From positions 1 to 36,755 of IMG/VR virus record IMGVR_UViG_3300029826_000005: DNA of 36,755 nucleotides, one strand, 5' to 3'. Numbering within the stretch: position 1 is the first letter of the stretch; every line of letters begins with the position of its first letter. A program made the position numbers and the translations under genes. The notes under the pieces are model-generated. The model had not been told where the DNA came from. It worked only from the letters and a program-made list of their open reading frames with translations, and searched no databases. Below are positions 8,295 to 16,217 of this stretch, one piece after another. This DNA is from a virus.

Positions 8295-10774
8295 TGACTA
8301 ATTTCACAGTTGGACCGTCGAGTACTTACGCTGATTTTCCGTCTGCCGTTGCTGCTGTCATAGCCGCAGGCACATTAACAGAACAGCCAATAATATTGAT
8401 TGAGGATGGTTATACCTACGATGGTGCGCCACCGAGTTTTACAGGTTGGAATGTAACTTCAACATATCCATGTATTGTTCGATGTGTAACTGGAAGAGTT
8501 AACGGCGGTACAGGTACCTATTCCCTCGCATTCACAAGTCAGCTCGATGGACCTGGATATCTTGAATATGAAGATGCAATTATTTCACCAAGCGCATCAT
8601 TCTCGGGATCTAATGCTTTCTGGCTAGATACGAATACTCAAGGAAACAGATTCCGTTATTGTGGCATTACTAATCCTCACACAATAAACGTTAACGGACT
8701 GTTTGGAAGTGCAAATTATCGAGACAATACAGTTGATCAGTGCTATGTATCGGGATTTTCAAGCGAATACAAAAATGCTATATTTAATTTCTTAGAAGTT
8801 ACAAAAACAGTTACATATAACAACTATTCCGGTATTTCTAATTGCACTACCGTTACTGATTGCGCATCTGCATCAAACACATCTGCGGATTTTAATGCAA
8901 ACACTACTCAAACATATTGTGCATCAAGCGACACTACCGCGTCCGGTGTGAATTCCATTACGGGGATCGTTGCTACAACTGAATTTACAAATCCTTCTGC
9001 TAATGATTTTACATTAAAAGCCGGCTCGCAATTAATTTCATCTGGATCAACCGGCGACAACATTGGCGTTGATCAAGTTACGCAAAACCCAACAGCGCCA
9101 GAAGTCACCCAGCAACCCGCTTCAGGTTATGTTGTCGAAGGCGAAGCAACATCATCTATAACATTTAATGTGGCCTTTTCTGGCTATCCAGCACCGACTA
9201 TACAGTGGCAGAAAGATACACAAGGTAACGGAATTTTTGTAAACATAACAGGCGCGACTTCTAATTCGCTAACTGTTGTTGGAAATACTGTAACCATTGC
9301 TTCTAATAGTGGTGATGTTTATCGGGCTGTTGCTACAAATAGCACCGGCAGTATTACAACCAGTGGTGCAGTTCTAACGGTAACTCCTGTTCCACTGGAT
9401 TCAATCATTGCACCTGTGACGATGATTCGCGGTGCGACGTGCCAGTGGACTGTTAGTGACTCTACGGCTGTTCCTACACCGTCAAATGTTACGATCAGTT
9501 ATACGGATGCCAGTTTGGCAGCGGGTACTGTTTCGTTAAGTTCTTATTCAGTATCAGGGACCGGCCCTTATGTTATAACTGCCACGGTTCCGGCTAATCT
9601 TGCATTACAGCATTCTAAAACAGGCTATTCGTGGAAGGTTGATATTGGTGGGAAATATGGATTTTCAGTAAATGTCCCATTAACCCCTCCATCCGGTCAA
9701 TCATTTGTTAATTTTAACGGGCCAGTAACAACATCAGGGTCGGTATTGGCAGGATATACGGGTGATGCTGCTGTAACAGGTGATCAGGATGTATATGAAA
9801 ATATTTCTACGCCTGACTCTATTCCTATTTCTGTAGATGCAACTGGCGTTTGGACATTGGATGCGACGAATTATTCAGTTTTAAGAAGCCAGACGTTTAA
9901 TCATTACATTATTCAGCAAAACGGGACAATTGGGCCGTCTGCGACAGTCACATATCAAATTACCGATGTTGTACCCATAGCTGCATCAATTGATATCAGT
10001 GGTGATGTTACTGGTGCAGATCCTGGTGCTATCACAACAAAGACAATCACACCCTCTGGTGTGGATGCAGGCGCTTCAATTACTGCCTCGGTGACAAACG
10101 GTCAGATAGCAGTTAACGGTGGTGTGTATGCATCTACTGTTTCCTGGCAGCTTGGAGATACGCTTACCATTCAAGGTACAGCCCCAACTTACGAAGCCAC
10201 AACAACAATCGTGCTATCAATATCGGGCGAAACTTCAAGCTTTTCGATTACGTCACGTGCGGCTGTTGTTCCGACTGTAACAACTCCACCAGCAAATGCT
10301 TCTGCAACAGTCGGGGCACAGGCTTCATTCAGCATTGCAGGCACTGGAATTGATCACGTTATTTGGGATGTTGACGGGACAGTTGATGCGTCTCAGACAG
10401 GCTTAACGTTTAACGTCACTAAAAATACTGTAGGAAATTATACGATTGGAGCAACCGCTGTTTCAGCAGAAGGTGGCGACGCAACCAAAGTTACCGCGAT
10501 ACTTACGGTGATTGCTGCATCTGTCACTCTGACAACTGATGTACTACAGGATCGAAATGGAATTATTGCTAATCAAAGTGTAGCGGTTGAGGTATGGACG
10601 CCATTTGTCAGCGGACAACAAGCGACTATGTTGTGGTCTGGAAGTATTACCACCAATGCGACAGGTATTGGAACGGTGACAAACAATCAAATGGGGATAG
10701 CTGGTGATTCTGTCGCTGTTCGTTTTCCTGGTTTGAATAACTCTGCATCTGAGTTGAGGTATACACTCCAATGA
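8294..10774 (+). CDS. Putative fibre or decoration protein: beta-helix-like region plus Ig-like domains
   Basis: The 826-residue protein shows several modules. Residues 1 to about 255 start with GPSSTYADFPSAVAAVIAAG, a motif typical of right-handed beta-helix repeats, and end with NPSANDFTLKAGSQLISSG, also typical of such folds. About 265-365 is an Ig-like domain (QQPASGYVVEGE, IQWQKD, VYRAVATNSTGS). Further beta-sandwich segments follow, one starting at PTVTTPPANASATVGAQASF. The final 83 residues (from about 744) resemble the protein encoded next. Ig-like domains on phage virions are thought to bind surface glycans weakly. TAATG overlaps the upstream stop and ATGA overlaps the next start, so the three genes are coupled. 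Binding target unknown. Confidence 0.75.
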   Translation: MTNFTVGPSSTYADFPSAVAAVIAAGTLTEQPIILIEDGYTYDGAPPSFTGWNVTSTYPCIVRCVTGRVNGGTGTYSLAFTSQLDGPGYLEYEDAIISPSASFSGSNAFWLDTNTQGNRFRYCGITNPHTINVNGLFGSANYRDNTVDQCYVSGFSSEYKNAIFNFLEVTKTVTYNNYSGISNCTTVTDCASASNTSADFNANTTQTYCASSDTTASGVNSITGIVATTEFTNPSANDFTLKAGSQLISSGSTGDNIGVDQVTQNPTAPEVTQQPASGYVVEGEATSSITFNVAFSGYPAPTIQWQKDTQGNGIFVNITGATSNSLTVVGNTVTIASNSGDVYRAVATNSTGSITTSGAVLTVTPVPLDSIIAPVTMIRGATCQWTVSDSTAVPTPSNVTISYTDASLAAGTVSLSSYSVSGTGPYVITATVPANLALQHSKTGYSWKVDIGGKYGFSVNVPLTPPSGQSFVNFNGPVTTSGSVLAGYTGDAAVTGDQDVYENISTPDSIPISVDATGVWTLDATNYSVLRSQTFNHYIIQQNGTIGPSATVTYQITDVVPIAASIDISGDVTGADPGAITTKTITPSGVDAGASITASVTNGQIAVNGGVYASTVSWQLGDTLTIQGTAPTYEATTTIVLSISGETSSFSITSRAAVVPTVTTPPANASATVGAQASFSIAGTGIDHVIWDVDGTVDASQTGLTFNVTKNTVGNYTIGATAVSAEGGDATKVTAILTVIAASVTLTTDVLQDRNGIIANQSVAVEVWTPFVSGQQATMLWSGSITTNATGIGTVTNNQMGIAGDSVAVRFPGLNNSASELRYTLQ

Positions 10775-11094
10775 CGTGGTTTGTTGAGAGCCCAGCTCAA
10801 GTAGGTTACGCGCTGATTGTTTCACCGTATGTCAGCGGCGGTAATCCGGCAACATTTACTAGCGTAGAACCATTACGAGATATTAATACTAGAACTCTTT
10901 TATCTAATACATCTATTAGTTATATAGTTATTAAGCCGGATGGATCAGAAGTTTCTGGAACAGCTATTACAGACTCTAATGGATATCTTTCAGCATCCTC
11001 TGTAACTTTCGGAGTTGCTGGAGATATCGTAAGAGTGATAGGTGAGAATCCTGGGACTGCATATTTTACAGGCTTTAAGGTAGTACTGACATGA
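10771..11094 (+). CDS. Small beta-rich structural protein sharing a domain with the gene upstream
   Basis: This 107-residue protein begins in GC-rich sequence and continues in AT-rich sequence. From residue 35 (LRDIN) to the end it aligns by eye with the last 80 residues of the preceding protein: L-x-D-x-N, N-x-S, SG, NG or NATG, G-x-AGD-x-V-x-V and PG recur in the same order. This suggests a small beta-sandwich that occurs both free and as the C-terminal module of the large protein. Its start overlaps the upstream stop (ATGA) and its stop overlaps the next start (ATGA). Function is unknown; a structural role fits the context. Confidence 0.65.
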   Translation: MTWFVESPAQVGYALIVSPYVSGGNPATFTSVEPLRDINTRTLLSNTSISYIVIKPDGSEVSGTAITDSNGYLSASSVTFGVAGDIVRVIGENPGTAYFTGFKVVLT

Positions 11095-11906
11095 GTTATG
11101 GATGGGGAGCATTGACAGATGGAGGCTACGGTTTTGGATATTTGGAATTACCAGCGGGTGGAACATTTCTAGGTAATTCAAGCCTAAATGGAGCATTAGT
11201 TACGATATTCTCTGGAACGTTGTCTACAAGCAGTATATTAAATGGTAATTTAGTAGATACATTTTCTGGCTCACTGCTCTCAGATTCAAACCTTAAAGGT
11301 CAGATGGACAGTGAATATTTCTCTGGACTATTCTCTGGAGTAAGCTTATCAACACTATCTGGTAGTCATATAACTACAGACTTGTCTGGTATATTCCGTA
11401 ATAATTCCACTATGACCGGAAATATTGCTGAAATCACATCAGGAAGTTTTATTGCTACATCTTCCCTTTCAGGCAGAATTGCCGAAATAGTGTCCGGTAA
11501 ATTTACAGCTTCAGGTTCTTTAACTGCCATTTTAGTCTCAACCTTGCAAGGAAGTCTTGTAGGAGTTTCGACCTTGACTGGCCAGGTAGACATTCCTGAT
11601 ACAATATCAGGAAATTTTACCGGAGAAGGTACATTAACTGGAGAATTAATCACTGCTCTATTTGGAGTATTTAAGCCTTCCAGCAATTTAACATTAGAAT
11701 CAACATTCCTATACCTTGATCCTGCCTTCCACGGGATCTTAGTCGGAGATTCAAATTTACAAACTGTAGTCTTTGATTACTTATTAAATGATATGTCAGC
11801 AACTGCTGTTGCTGAAAGCACCTTAATTGGAGCATTAATAAGTCCAATATCAAAACTTCGTAGACTACATCACTTCAAACTCGTTAATTCTATAGACAGA
11901 GGATAA
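11091..11906 (+). CDS. Virion protein built of 18-residue repeats
   Basis: The N terminus (MSYGWGALTDGGYGFGYLEL) is a glycine/aromatic leader of a kind common in small phage tail or fibre proteins. Residues 26-250 consist of about eleven degenerate 18-residue units with the pattern S-G-x-hydrophobic-x-x-x-S-x-L-x-G-x-L, likely a regular beta structure. The same pattern makes up the middle of the gp25-like baseplate protein at 22769. The last 20 residues are basic (KLRRLHHFKL). No enzymatic motif is seen. The gene is coupled to its neighbour by ATGA. It may be a fibre or decoration element; no function is assigned. Confidence 0.65.
   Translation: MSYGWGALTDGGYGFGYLELPAGGTFLGNSSLNGALVTIFSGTLSTSSILNGNLVDTFSGSLLSDSNLKGQMDSEYFSGLFSGVSLSTLSGSHITTDLSGIFRNNSTMTGNIAEITSGSFIATSSLSGRIAEIVSGKFTASGSLTAILVSTLQGSLVGVSTLTGQVDIPDTISGNFTGEGTLTGELITALFGVFKPSSNLTLESTFLYLDPAFHGILVGDSNLQTVVFDYLLNDMSATAVAESTLIGALISPISKLRRLHHFKLVNSIDRG
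11166..11840 (+). repeat. Degenerate 18-residue protein repeat array
   Basis: About eleven in-frame units follow SGxFxxxSxLxGxLxxx, for example FSGTLSTSSILNGNLVDT and TSGSFIATSSLSGRIAEI. The DNA copies are strongly diverged, so this is a protein-level repeat and not a recent tandem duplication. Confidence 0.75.
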
Positions 11907-11909
11907 AAA

Positions 11910-12317
11910 ATGGCTGCCTTTTCAGACTATTTGGAAAATGCAATTTTAAATTATTTTAGAGGTACAACAATGACTGCACCTACGACAGTATATGTAGGTT
12001 TGGCTTCCAGTGCAACAGATGATACTAATACTGGAGCCACAGTACCAGAATTACCAAACTCTAATGGTTATTCAAGACAAGCAGTTTCTTTCGGAGCACC
12101 TACAGGCGGGGCTAACAATGAAATCAGTAACATTTCTACTATCAATTTTACAGCAACTGCCGATTGGCCAACAGCTACGCATTTCTTTTTAATTGATGCA
12201 GTTACTTATGGTTCTGGTAATGTGTTGATGCACGCTGCAATGGACACTCCCGTCACTGTATTATCAGGTCAAGTCCGTCAGTTCCCTATTGGGGCATTAA
12301 AAGTAGAAGTTGCATAA
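11910..12317 (+). CDS. Phage gp80-type fibre or decoration protein, copy 1
   Basis: The 135-residue protein has the layout of a widespread phage structural family often annotated as tail fibre or gp80-like: an N-terminal helix FSDYLENAILNYFRG, a VYVGLASS strand, NGYSRQAVSF, a central ATHFFLIDA strand and a final GQVRQFPIGALKVEV. The gene at 12659 encodes a clear relative (matching YARQSVSF, ATHIAICSA and GQFAIGQISI), so the two are paralogues. The precise place in the virion is not known from sequence. AGAGGA lies upstream of ATG 11910, and the stop overlaps the next ATG. Confidence 0.72.
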   Translation: MAAFSDYLENAILNYFRGTTMTAPTTVYVGLASSATDDTNTGATVPELPNSNGYSRQAVSFGAPTGGANNEISNISTINFTATADWPTATHFFLIDAVTYGSGNVLMHAAMDTPVTVLSGQVRQFPIGALKVEVA

Positions 12318-12649
12318 TGTCATTATATATCAGTGTTTATCTCGGGACAGACACCCAAACTAAAATAAAAATTTTAGCATCAGGAGTACCAGTAGATTTA
12401 TCTGATATTACGAGAATCACACTGGCAGTTAATGGTGAAATTGTTGATAGTGATATAGCTACTGATGCCTTTGAATGGCTAAATACAGATAAAACGGGAG
12501 AGGTATGGCTAAAGCTGGGGCCATATTTAACTACTAAAAAATGTTCTCCATCTCCAGCCAGAATAACTTTATACGATATCTTAACACCAAATGGATATGT
12601 TGCAGATGAGAGTTGTGAGACTCCATCTTTATACATTTCTGTTTGCTAA
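12317..12649 (+). CDS. Small beta-sandwich structural protein, unknown
   Basis: This 110-residue protein sits between the two gp80-like paralogues. It shows alternating strands: a VDLSDITRITLAVNG segment, a WLNTDKTGEVWLKLGPYL segment and a C-terminal RITLYDILTPNGY. This resembles the N-terminal domains of BppU-type upper baseplate or fibre proteins, though I would not assign the family. TAATG overlap with the upstream gene suggests coupled translation, so the trio at 11910-13027 may make one structure. Confidence 0.6.
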   Translation: MSLYISVYLGTDTQTKIKILASGVPVDLSDITRITLAVNGEIVDSDIATDAFEWLNTDKTGEVWLKLGPYLTTKKCSPSPARITLYDILTPNGYVADESCETPSLYISVC

Positions 12650-12658
12650 GGAGGAAAA

Positions 12659-13027
12659 ATGGCAAAATCAGATTACGCAGAAAACGCAGCACTTACTGCT
12701 CTCTTGGGCGGTACAAAATATGTAGCTTTATGCTCGTCTTCTCCAACCGATGCCCAGACTGGATCAACAATACCAGAATTAAGTGGAAATGGATACGCAA
12801 GGCAATCAGTTTCTTTTACTGTCTCTGCATCTACAGCCACTAACGCAGGCACTGTCACATTTACTGCATCTGGCGGCGTATGGACAGCAGCAACACACAT
12901 AGCGATCTGTAGTGCAGCTACAGGAGGCAATGTTATCTATTACGGAGCTCTGACAAACAGTATTACATTGAATGATGGAGAATCCGGTCAATTTGCAATA
13001 GGTCAGATTTCAATCGCAGAAGATTAA
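12659..13027 (+). CDS. Phage gp80-type fibre or decoration protein, copy 2
   Basis: The protein has 122 residues: a helical start (DYAENAALTALLGG), YVALCSSSPTDAQTG, NGYARQSVSF, WTAATHIAICSAATGGN and a terminal QFAIGQISIAED. It is the closer match of the two paralogues to the family's consensus order (helix, YVAL strand, GYARQ, thematic THIA strand, G.F.IG). It is preceded by an excellent Shine-Dalgarno (AAGGAGGAAAA before ATG 12659), so it may be made in larger amounts than copy 1. Role in the virion is inferred only. Confidence 0.75.
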   Translation: MAKSDYAENAALTALLGGTKYVALCSSSPTDAQTGSTIPELSGNGYARQSVSFTVSASTATNAGTVTFTASGGVWTAATHIAICSAATGGNVIYYGALTNSITLNDGESGQFAIGQISIAED

Positions 13028-13044
13028 TCTGACATGGAGGAAAC

Positions 13045-13533
13045 ATGCTAATAGATGTTTCTGAAGAACATACTTTAGTGAGATTCACTATAGGGGATTT
13101 CGAAGAACCTTTTGAAATCCCTTCTTCTATGATCGACTATGCAATCTCCCTACAAGACAGCACAGCCAAACAAAATTATAGAGTTTGGAAAGCTAGTCTT
13201 CAATGCTTATATTGGCTAAAAGCCAAATATGCTGCGCAGGGAAGTCATAGAAGAGAAAAACAAGGTGGAAGGGAAGTTGAAGAATTTAGAAGAGAAAAAT
13301 TACTATCCATAACAGACCTAATAACTTGGTTAGAAGATAATCCAGGTGGTGCTGGACAAGGAATGGCTCTACCTATATTTACAGGAACAACTGTAGCTGA
13401 AAGGGATGCACTAGATAATGATCCAAGATTTGTAAAACCAAGAATAAAAAGCAATTGGTTTTATCGAGAATATGGAAATCTACAAGGAACAAATTATTGG
13501 GAATTGGACGACGACGATAATGACTTACATTAA
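13045..13533 (+). CDS. Putative head-tail adaptor or unknown structural protein
   Basis: The protein has 162 residues and is charged. It has a short N-terminal beta part (VRFTIGDFEEPFEIPSS), a helical centre (TAKQNYRVWKASLQCLYWLKAKY and REVEEFRREKLLSITDLITWLED), and an acidic C terminus ending ELDDDDNDLH. No family is recognised. The location, upstream of the neck genes, and the helical core fit a connector between portal and neck, but this is only positional. A strong GGAGG precedes ATG 13045. The gene overlaps the next by 14 bases. Confidence 0.6.
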   Translation: MLIDVSEEHTLVRFTIGDFEEPFEIPSSMIDYAISLQDSTAKQNYRVWKASLQCLYWLKAKYAAQGSHRREKQGGREVEEFRREKLLSITDLITWLEDNPGGAGQGMALPIFTGTTVAERDALDNDPRFVKPRIKSNWFYREYGNLQGTNYWELDDDDNDLH

Positions 13534-14011
13534 AACAAAAGTTAAGCCAAAAATGTCAGAGTTATATAGATTACATTCCAGATTAAAACAATTAGAAAAT
13601 TACTCATCGAAGGCAGGTTTTTGGGATACTAAAAAACATCCTAATGGTAAATTAGATTCTGCCGCCCTTGCGAATATACTGAATTACGGTGCAAACACAC
13701 CGGGAAGTTCAGGCTACATCCCTCCCAGACCTTTCATAGTCGATGGCGCTTTAGACAGCACAATAATATTGAAAACTATGATGGTAGCAAGATTTAAACA
13801 TTTTCTTGGCTTGTATGGAAATAAAACTAGCCCAAGAGATACCTTGCATCCATTAGGTATTGTTGTTGCTAGGTGGATTAGTAATCGAATCCTATTCAAT
13901 ACTTATGAACCTAATGCCCCTCTAACCGTTAAACTTAAAGGTTTTAATAAGCCGTTATATGAATCTGGCTGGCTATCTGAAAATGTACAAGTTAAGACGA
14001 GGAAGAAGTAA
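13520..14011 (+). CDS. Neck or tail-completion protein (HK97 gp10/Mu gpG-like)
   Basis: About 163 residues from ATG 13520, which overlaps the upstream gene by 14 bases. An earlier frame-open codon at 13472 lies deeper inside that gene and lacks support. The diagnostic segment is NYGANTPGSSGYIPPRPFIVDGALDS: a neutral E/NxG turn followed by IPxRPF, found in virion morphogenesis proteins of the gpG/HK97 gp10 type. The protein is basic with helices around it. Such proteins complete the neck or tail top during joining of head and tail. The next gene starts in a TAATG overlap. Confidence 0.7.
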   Translation: MTYIKTKVKPKMSELYRLHSRLKQLENYSSKAGFWDTKKHPNGKLDSAALANILNYGANTPGSSGYIPPRPFIVDGALDSTIILKTMMVARFKHFLGLYGNKTSPRDTLHPLGIVVARWISNRILFNTYEPNAPLTVKLKGFNKPLYESGWLSENVQVKTRKK

Positions 14012-14376
14012 TGGGAAGATCTATTTGGAACATGCGTTTCTTACAAGGTATAGACATTCAAGGCCACAGAGTAAGAGTACAAAATGATGAGTATAACATT
14101 TCAAGAAAAGTGGAATTTGATTTTATCGTAAAAGACGCGGACATCCAACCCATAAAAGGTAACACTCTTCTAGCCTTACCAGATGGGTATAGGAATAAAA
14201 GCATCTATTCCATATATACAAAGACACCACTAACTTCTGGAAAAGAAGGGACAGATAATCTACCAGATAGATTGCTTATTTTTGGTGAATGGCATGTAGT
14301 TTTTAGAGTGGATAAATGGCTCAATGGTCTTGATGATTATTATGTGGCTTATGTTGTAAATGAGAATCCAAGATGA
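14011..14376 (+). CDS. Putative head closure (stopper) or neck protein
   Basis: This 121-residue beta-rich protein includes a C-terminal LIFGEWHVVFRVDKWLNGLDDYYVAYVV segment. A G-E-W-(Y/H)-x-V motif followed by W-x-x-G-(L/I)-x-x-(H/Y)-Y is typical of small neck proteins of contractile-tailed phages. The order is gp10-like protein, this gene, then the neck terminator, as in several myovirus neck regions. No enzymatic motif is seen. Start ATG 14011 is in a TAATG overlap, and the stop overlaps the next ATG (ATGA). Confidence 0.55.
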   Translation: MGRSIWNMRFLQGIDIQGHRVRVQNDEYNISRKVEFDFIVKDADIQPIKGNTLLALPDGYRNKSIYSIYTKTPLTSGKEGTDNLPDRLLIFGEWHVVFRVDKWLNGLDDYYVAYVVNENPR

Positions 14377-14873
14377 GTAATACCGATCTAACAGAATTTA
14401 TTTTCATACCTCTGTCTGATTTCATTTTTAAAGCTATAGGCGAAAGACCTTATCTAATGAATAGTGCTTTTAATGGTCAAGATGGAGATTATATTGCTTG
14501 CAAAATTGTAGAAATACCAACCATCTCTTGGGCTGAAGGTGCTAGAACAAACTCAGGTGTCGATGGAAGAGATGTTGTCTATACAGCCTATGAGGCAATT
14601 GTAAGAATTATAGGTTACGGCGATAGTGCATTAAGCAAGATACAATCTATTTGTCAGGCTTTCAGGGAAAAAGGGTTACTGAAAATATTGAAAGATAAAA
14701 ATATAGCATATTCCACACACACCCCAGCAAGAGACACCAGCATACAATATTTAGATAAAGTCGAGATTAGGTGTGAAACCCTATGCACTCTACGTTTTGT
14801 GCAGGGTGGTATTGATAGGGGTGATGATCCTTCATACATAGAAAAAGCAGGCGCTACTGCAACTTACATATAA
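14373..14873 (+). CDS. Neck/tail terminator protein (LIC_12616-like)
   Basis: The protein has 166 residues. The centre contains VVYTAYEAIVRIIGYGDSALSKIQSICQAFRE and near the end RCETLCTLRFVQGGIDRG. This combination, a strand then a helix with a conserved alternating pattern, is the hallmark of the phage neck terminator family that caps the tail tube and sheath at the head end. It immediately precedes the sheath gene, as expected for contractile tails. A conserved N-terminal helix (LTEFIFIPLSDFIFKAIG) begins the protein. Confidence 0.7.
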   Translation: MSNTDLTEFIFIPLSDFIFKAIGERPYLMNSAFNGQDGDYIACKIVEIPTISWAEGARTNSGVDGRDVVYTAYEAIVRIIGYGDSALSKIQSICQAFREKGLLKILKDKNIAYSTHTPARDTSIQYLDKVEIRCETLCTLRFVQGGIDRGDDPSYIEKAGATATYI

Positions 14874-14891
14874 TGTCTTATAGGAGAAATT

Positions 14892-16217
14892 ATGGCATTT
14901 GAAATTGAAGATATTGTTGATGTTTCTATTACCTATGGTGATAGACCTATTTCAACACAATCTTTCGACATCCCTCTATTACTTGTGACACACAATCTTT
15001 GGGACGAAAGGACAAGAATCTATACCAGTGCTAATGACATTTTAGCAGATGGTTTTGCAGATGGAGGCCCTGCATATAAAATGGCTTCAGATTTATTCTC
15101 AGGTATTGAAAAACCTAGAGAGATAGTCTTAGGAAGGCGTGAACTTACCGATTACAGATTAACTTTCGAAGTAGCAAACTCTACTGTCTATACAATTAAT
15201 TTGTATGTTGATACTGGATCTGCAACTTACACTAAAACGTTCTCATACACTTCAGATGCAGATGCTACATCCTCTGAGATAAGCGCTGGACTAGCTTCTT
15301 TGATTGAAGCTGACGGTACTATCAATAGCTCTGTGGCAGCTTCAGATAGTTCAGGCACTCTAGTGATTGCTCCTCAGAATACCGGAAGACTTTATGTAGG
15401 GGCTGTGACTAATAACATACTTATCGCCTCTACATCTCCAGAAACTGTAGGTACAGCTTTAGCTGAAATTGACGTAGAGAATAATGAATGGTTTTTCATT
15501 CTGTCTCCTTCACATAGTTCTACAGATATACAAGGGCTTTCAGAGTATGCTTCAGCAAATAAGAAGATTTATTTTACAAGCTCGCAAGAAGCTGCAATCT
15601 TTACATCTTCTACTGTGGACATTGCTTCTGTTCTTAATGGTTATCAGTATGATAATGTCGTGTTTACATCATATTCAAGTGCAGATAAAGAATTTCCAGA
15701 AGCCGGGGCATTAGGGACTGTTTGTAGTGCTACACCGGGGATAGGTGATTTATTTGCTAAGACTCTAATTGGTGTTGCAATTGACTCAATTAACACTACG
15801 CAAGCGAATTATGCAAAAGCTAAAAAGGCCAATATCTACATAAAGCGTGGAGGTGTTGGTTGGTATGAAAATGGCACAACAGTCTCTGGAAGATTTTTTG
15901 ATGTAGTACACGGGGCGCTTTGGTTAGAGGCCAGACTGCAAGAAGATATCTTTGGTGAAATTAAACGGATGTCTGATCTTAGCAAGAAAATACCTTATAA
16001 AGACGAGGGTGTAGATCAAATTCGTGGAGTCATGATTAAGCGTCTTGATGAAGCTGTAAGAAATGGTTTTTTAGCCTCTTATGAAATATTCCCGCCAAAA
16101 GTAGATGATATTGCAACTAATGATAAGGCTAATAGATTATTACCTGATATCCCATTTGAAGCAGTACTTGCTGGCGCAATACATACAGTCAAGATTAATG
16201 GTTATGTGAGAATATGA
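14892..16217 (+). CDS. Tail sheath protein (DUF3383 family)
   Basis: The 441-residue protein is a contractile tail sheath of the DUF3383 type. It begins MAFEIEDIVDVSITYGDRPISTQSFDIPLLLV, followed by YTSANDILADGFADGGPAYKMASDLFSG (about residues 42-70), an insert with a small beta domain (about 85-190), and the C-terminal RGGVGWYENGTTVSGRFFDVVHGALWLEARLQEDIF region common to this family. It shows that the virion is a myovirus. AGGAGAAATT precedes ATG 14892. The stop TGA overlaps the ATG of the homing endonuclease, which has been inserted between sheath and tube genes. Confidence 0.88.
   Translation: MAFEIEDIVDVSITYGDRPISTQSFDIPLLLVTHNLWDERTRIYTSANDILADGFADGGPAYKMASDLFSGIEKPREIVLGRRELTDYRLTFEVANSTVYTINLYVDTGSATYTKTFSYTSDADATSSEISAGLASLIEADGTINSSVAASDSSGTLVIAPQNTGRLYVGAVTNNILIASTSPETVGTALAEIDVENNEWFFILSPSHSSTDIQGLSEYASANKKIYFTSSQEAAIFTSSTVDIASVLNGYQYDNVVFTSYSSADKEFPEAGALGTVCSATPGIGDLFAKTLIGVAIDSINTTQANYAKAKKANIYIKRGGVGWYENGTTVSGRFFDVVHGALWLEARLQEDIFGEIKRMSDLSKKIPYKDEGVDQIRGVMIKRLDEAVRNGFLASYEIFPPKVDDIATNDKANRLLPDIPFEAVLAGAIHTVKINGYVRI

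Larger units (their letters stand above)
6840..10870 (+). other. GC-richer structural cassette, probably acquired horizontally
   Basis: Base composition changes sharply just after the capsid transcription unit. In 7261-7320, 33 of 60 bases are G or C, against 12 of 60 in 21241-21300 in the tail genes. Codons such as CGC, GCG, CCG and CTG, rare elsewhere in the window, are frequent here. Two complete genes (6861-8294, 8294-10774) and the first part of a third (10771 to about 10860) share this composition; the last two thirds of the third gene return to AT-rich codon use. The limits are judged by eye from composition, so the edges are uncertain by tens of bases. No transposase, terminal repeat or att site was seen. 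Confidence 0.65.

Noticed and set aside
12673-12930. Antisense open frame opposite the gp80-type copy 2 gene (and similar frames at 5104-5385, 11366-11686, 23167-23502)
   Set aside because: These frames mirror alanine, serine and threonine codon patterns of the genes on the other strand and lack ribosome binding sites.
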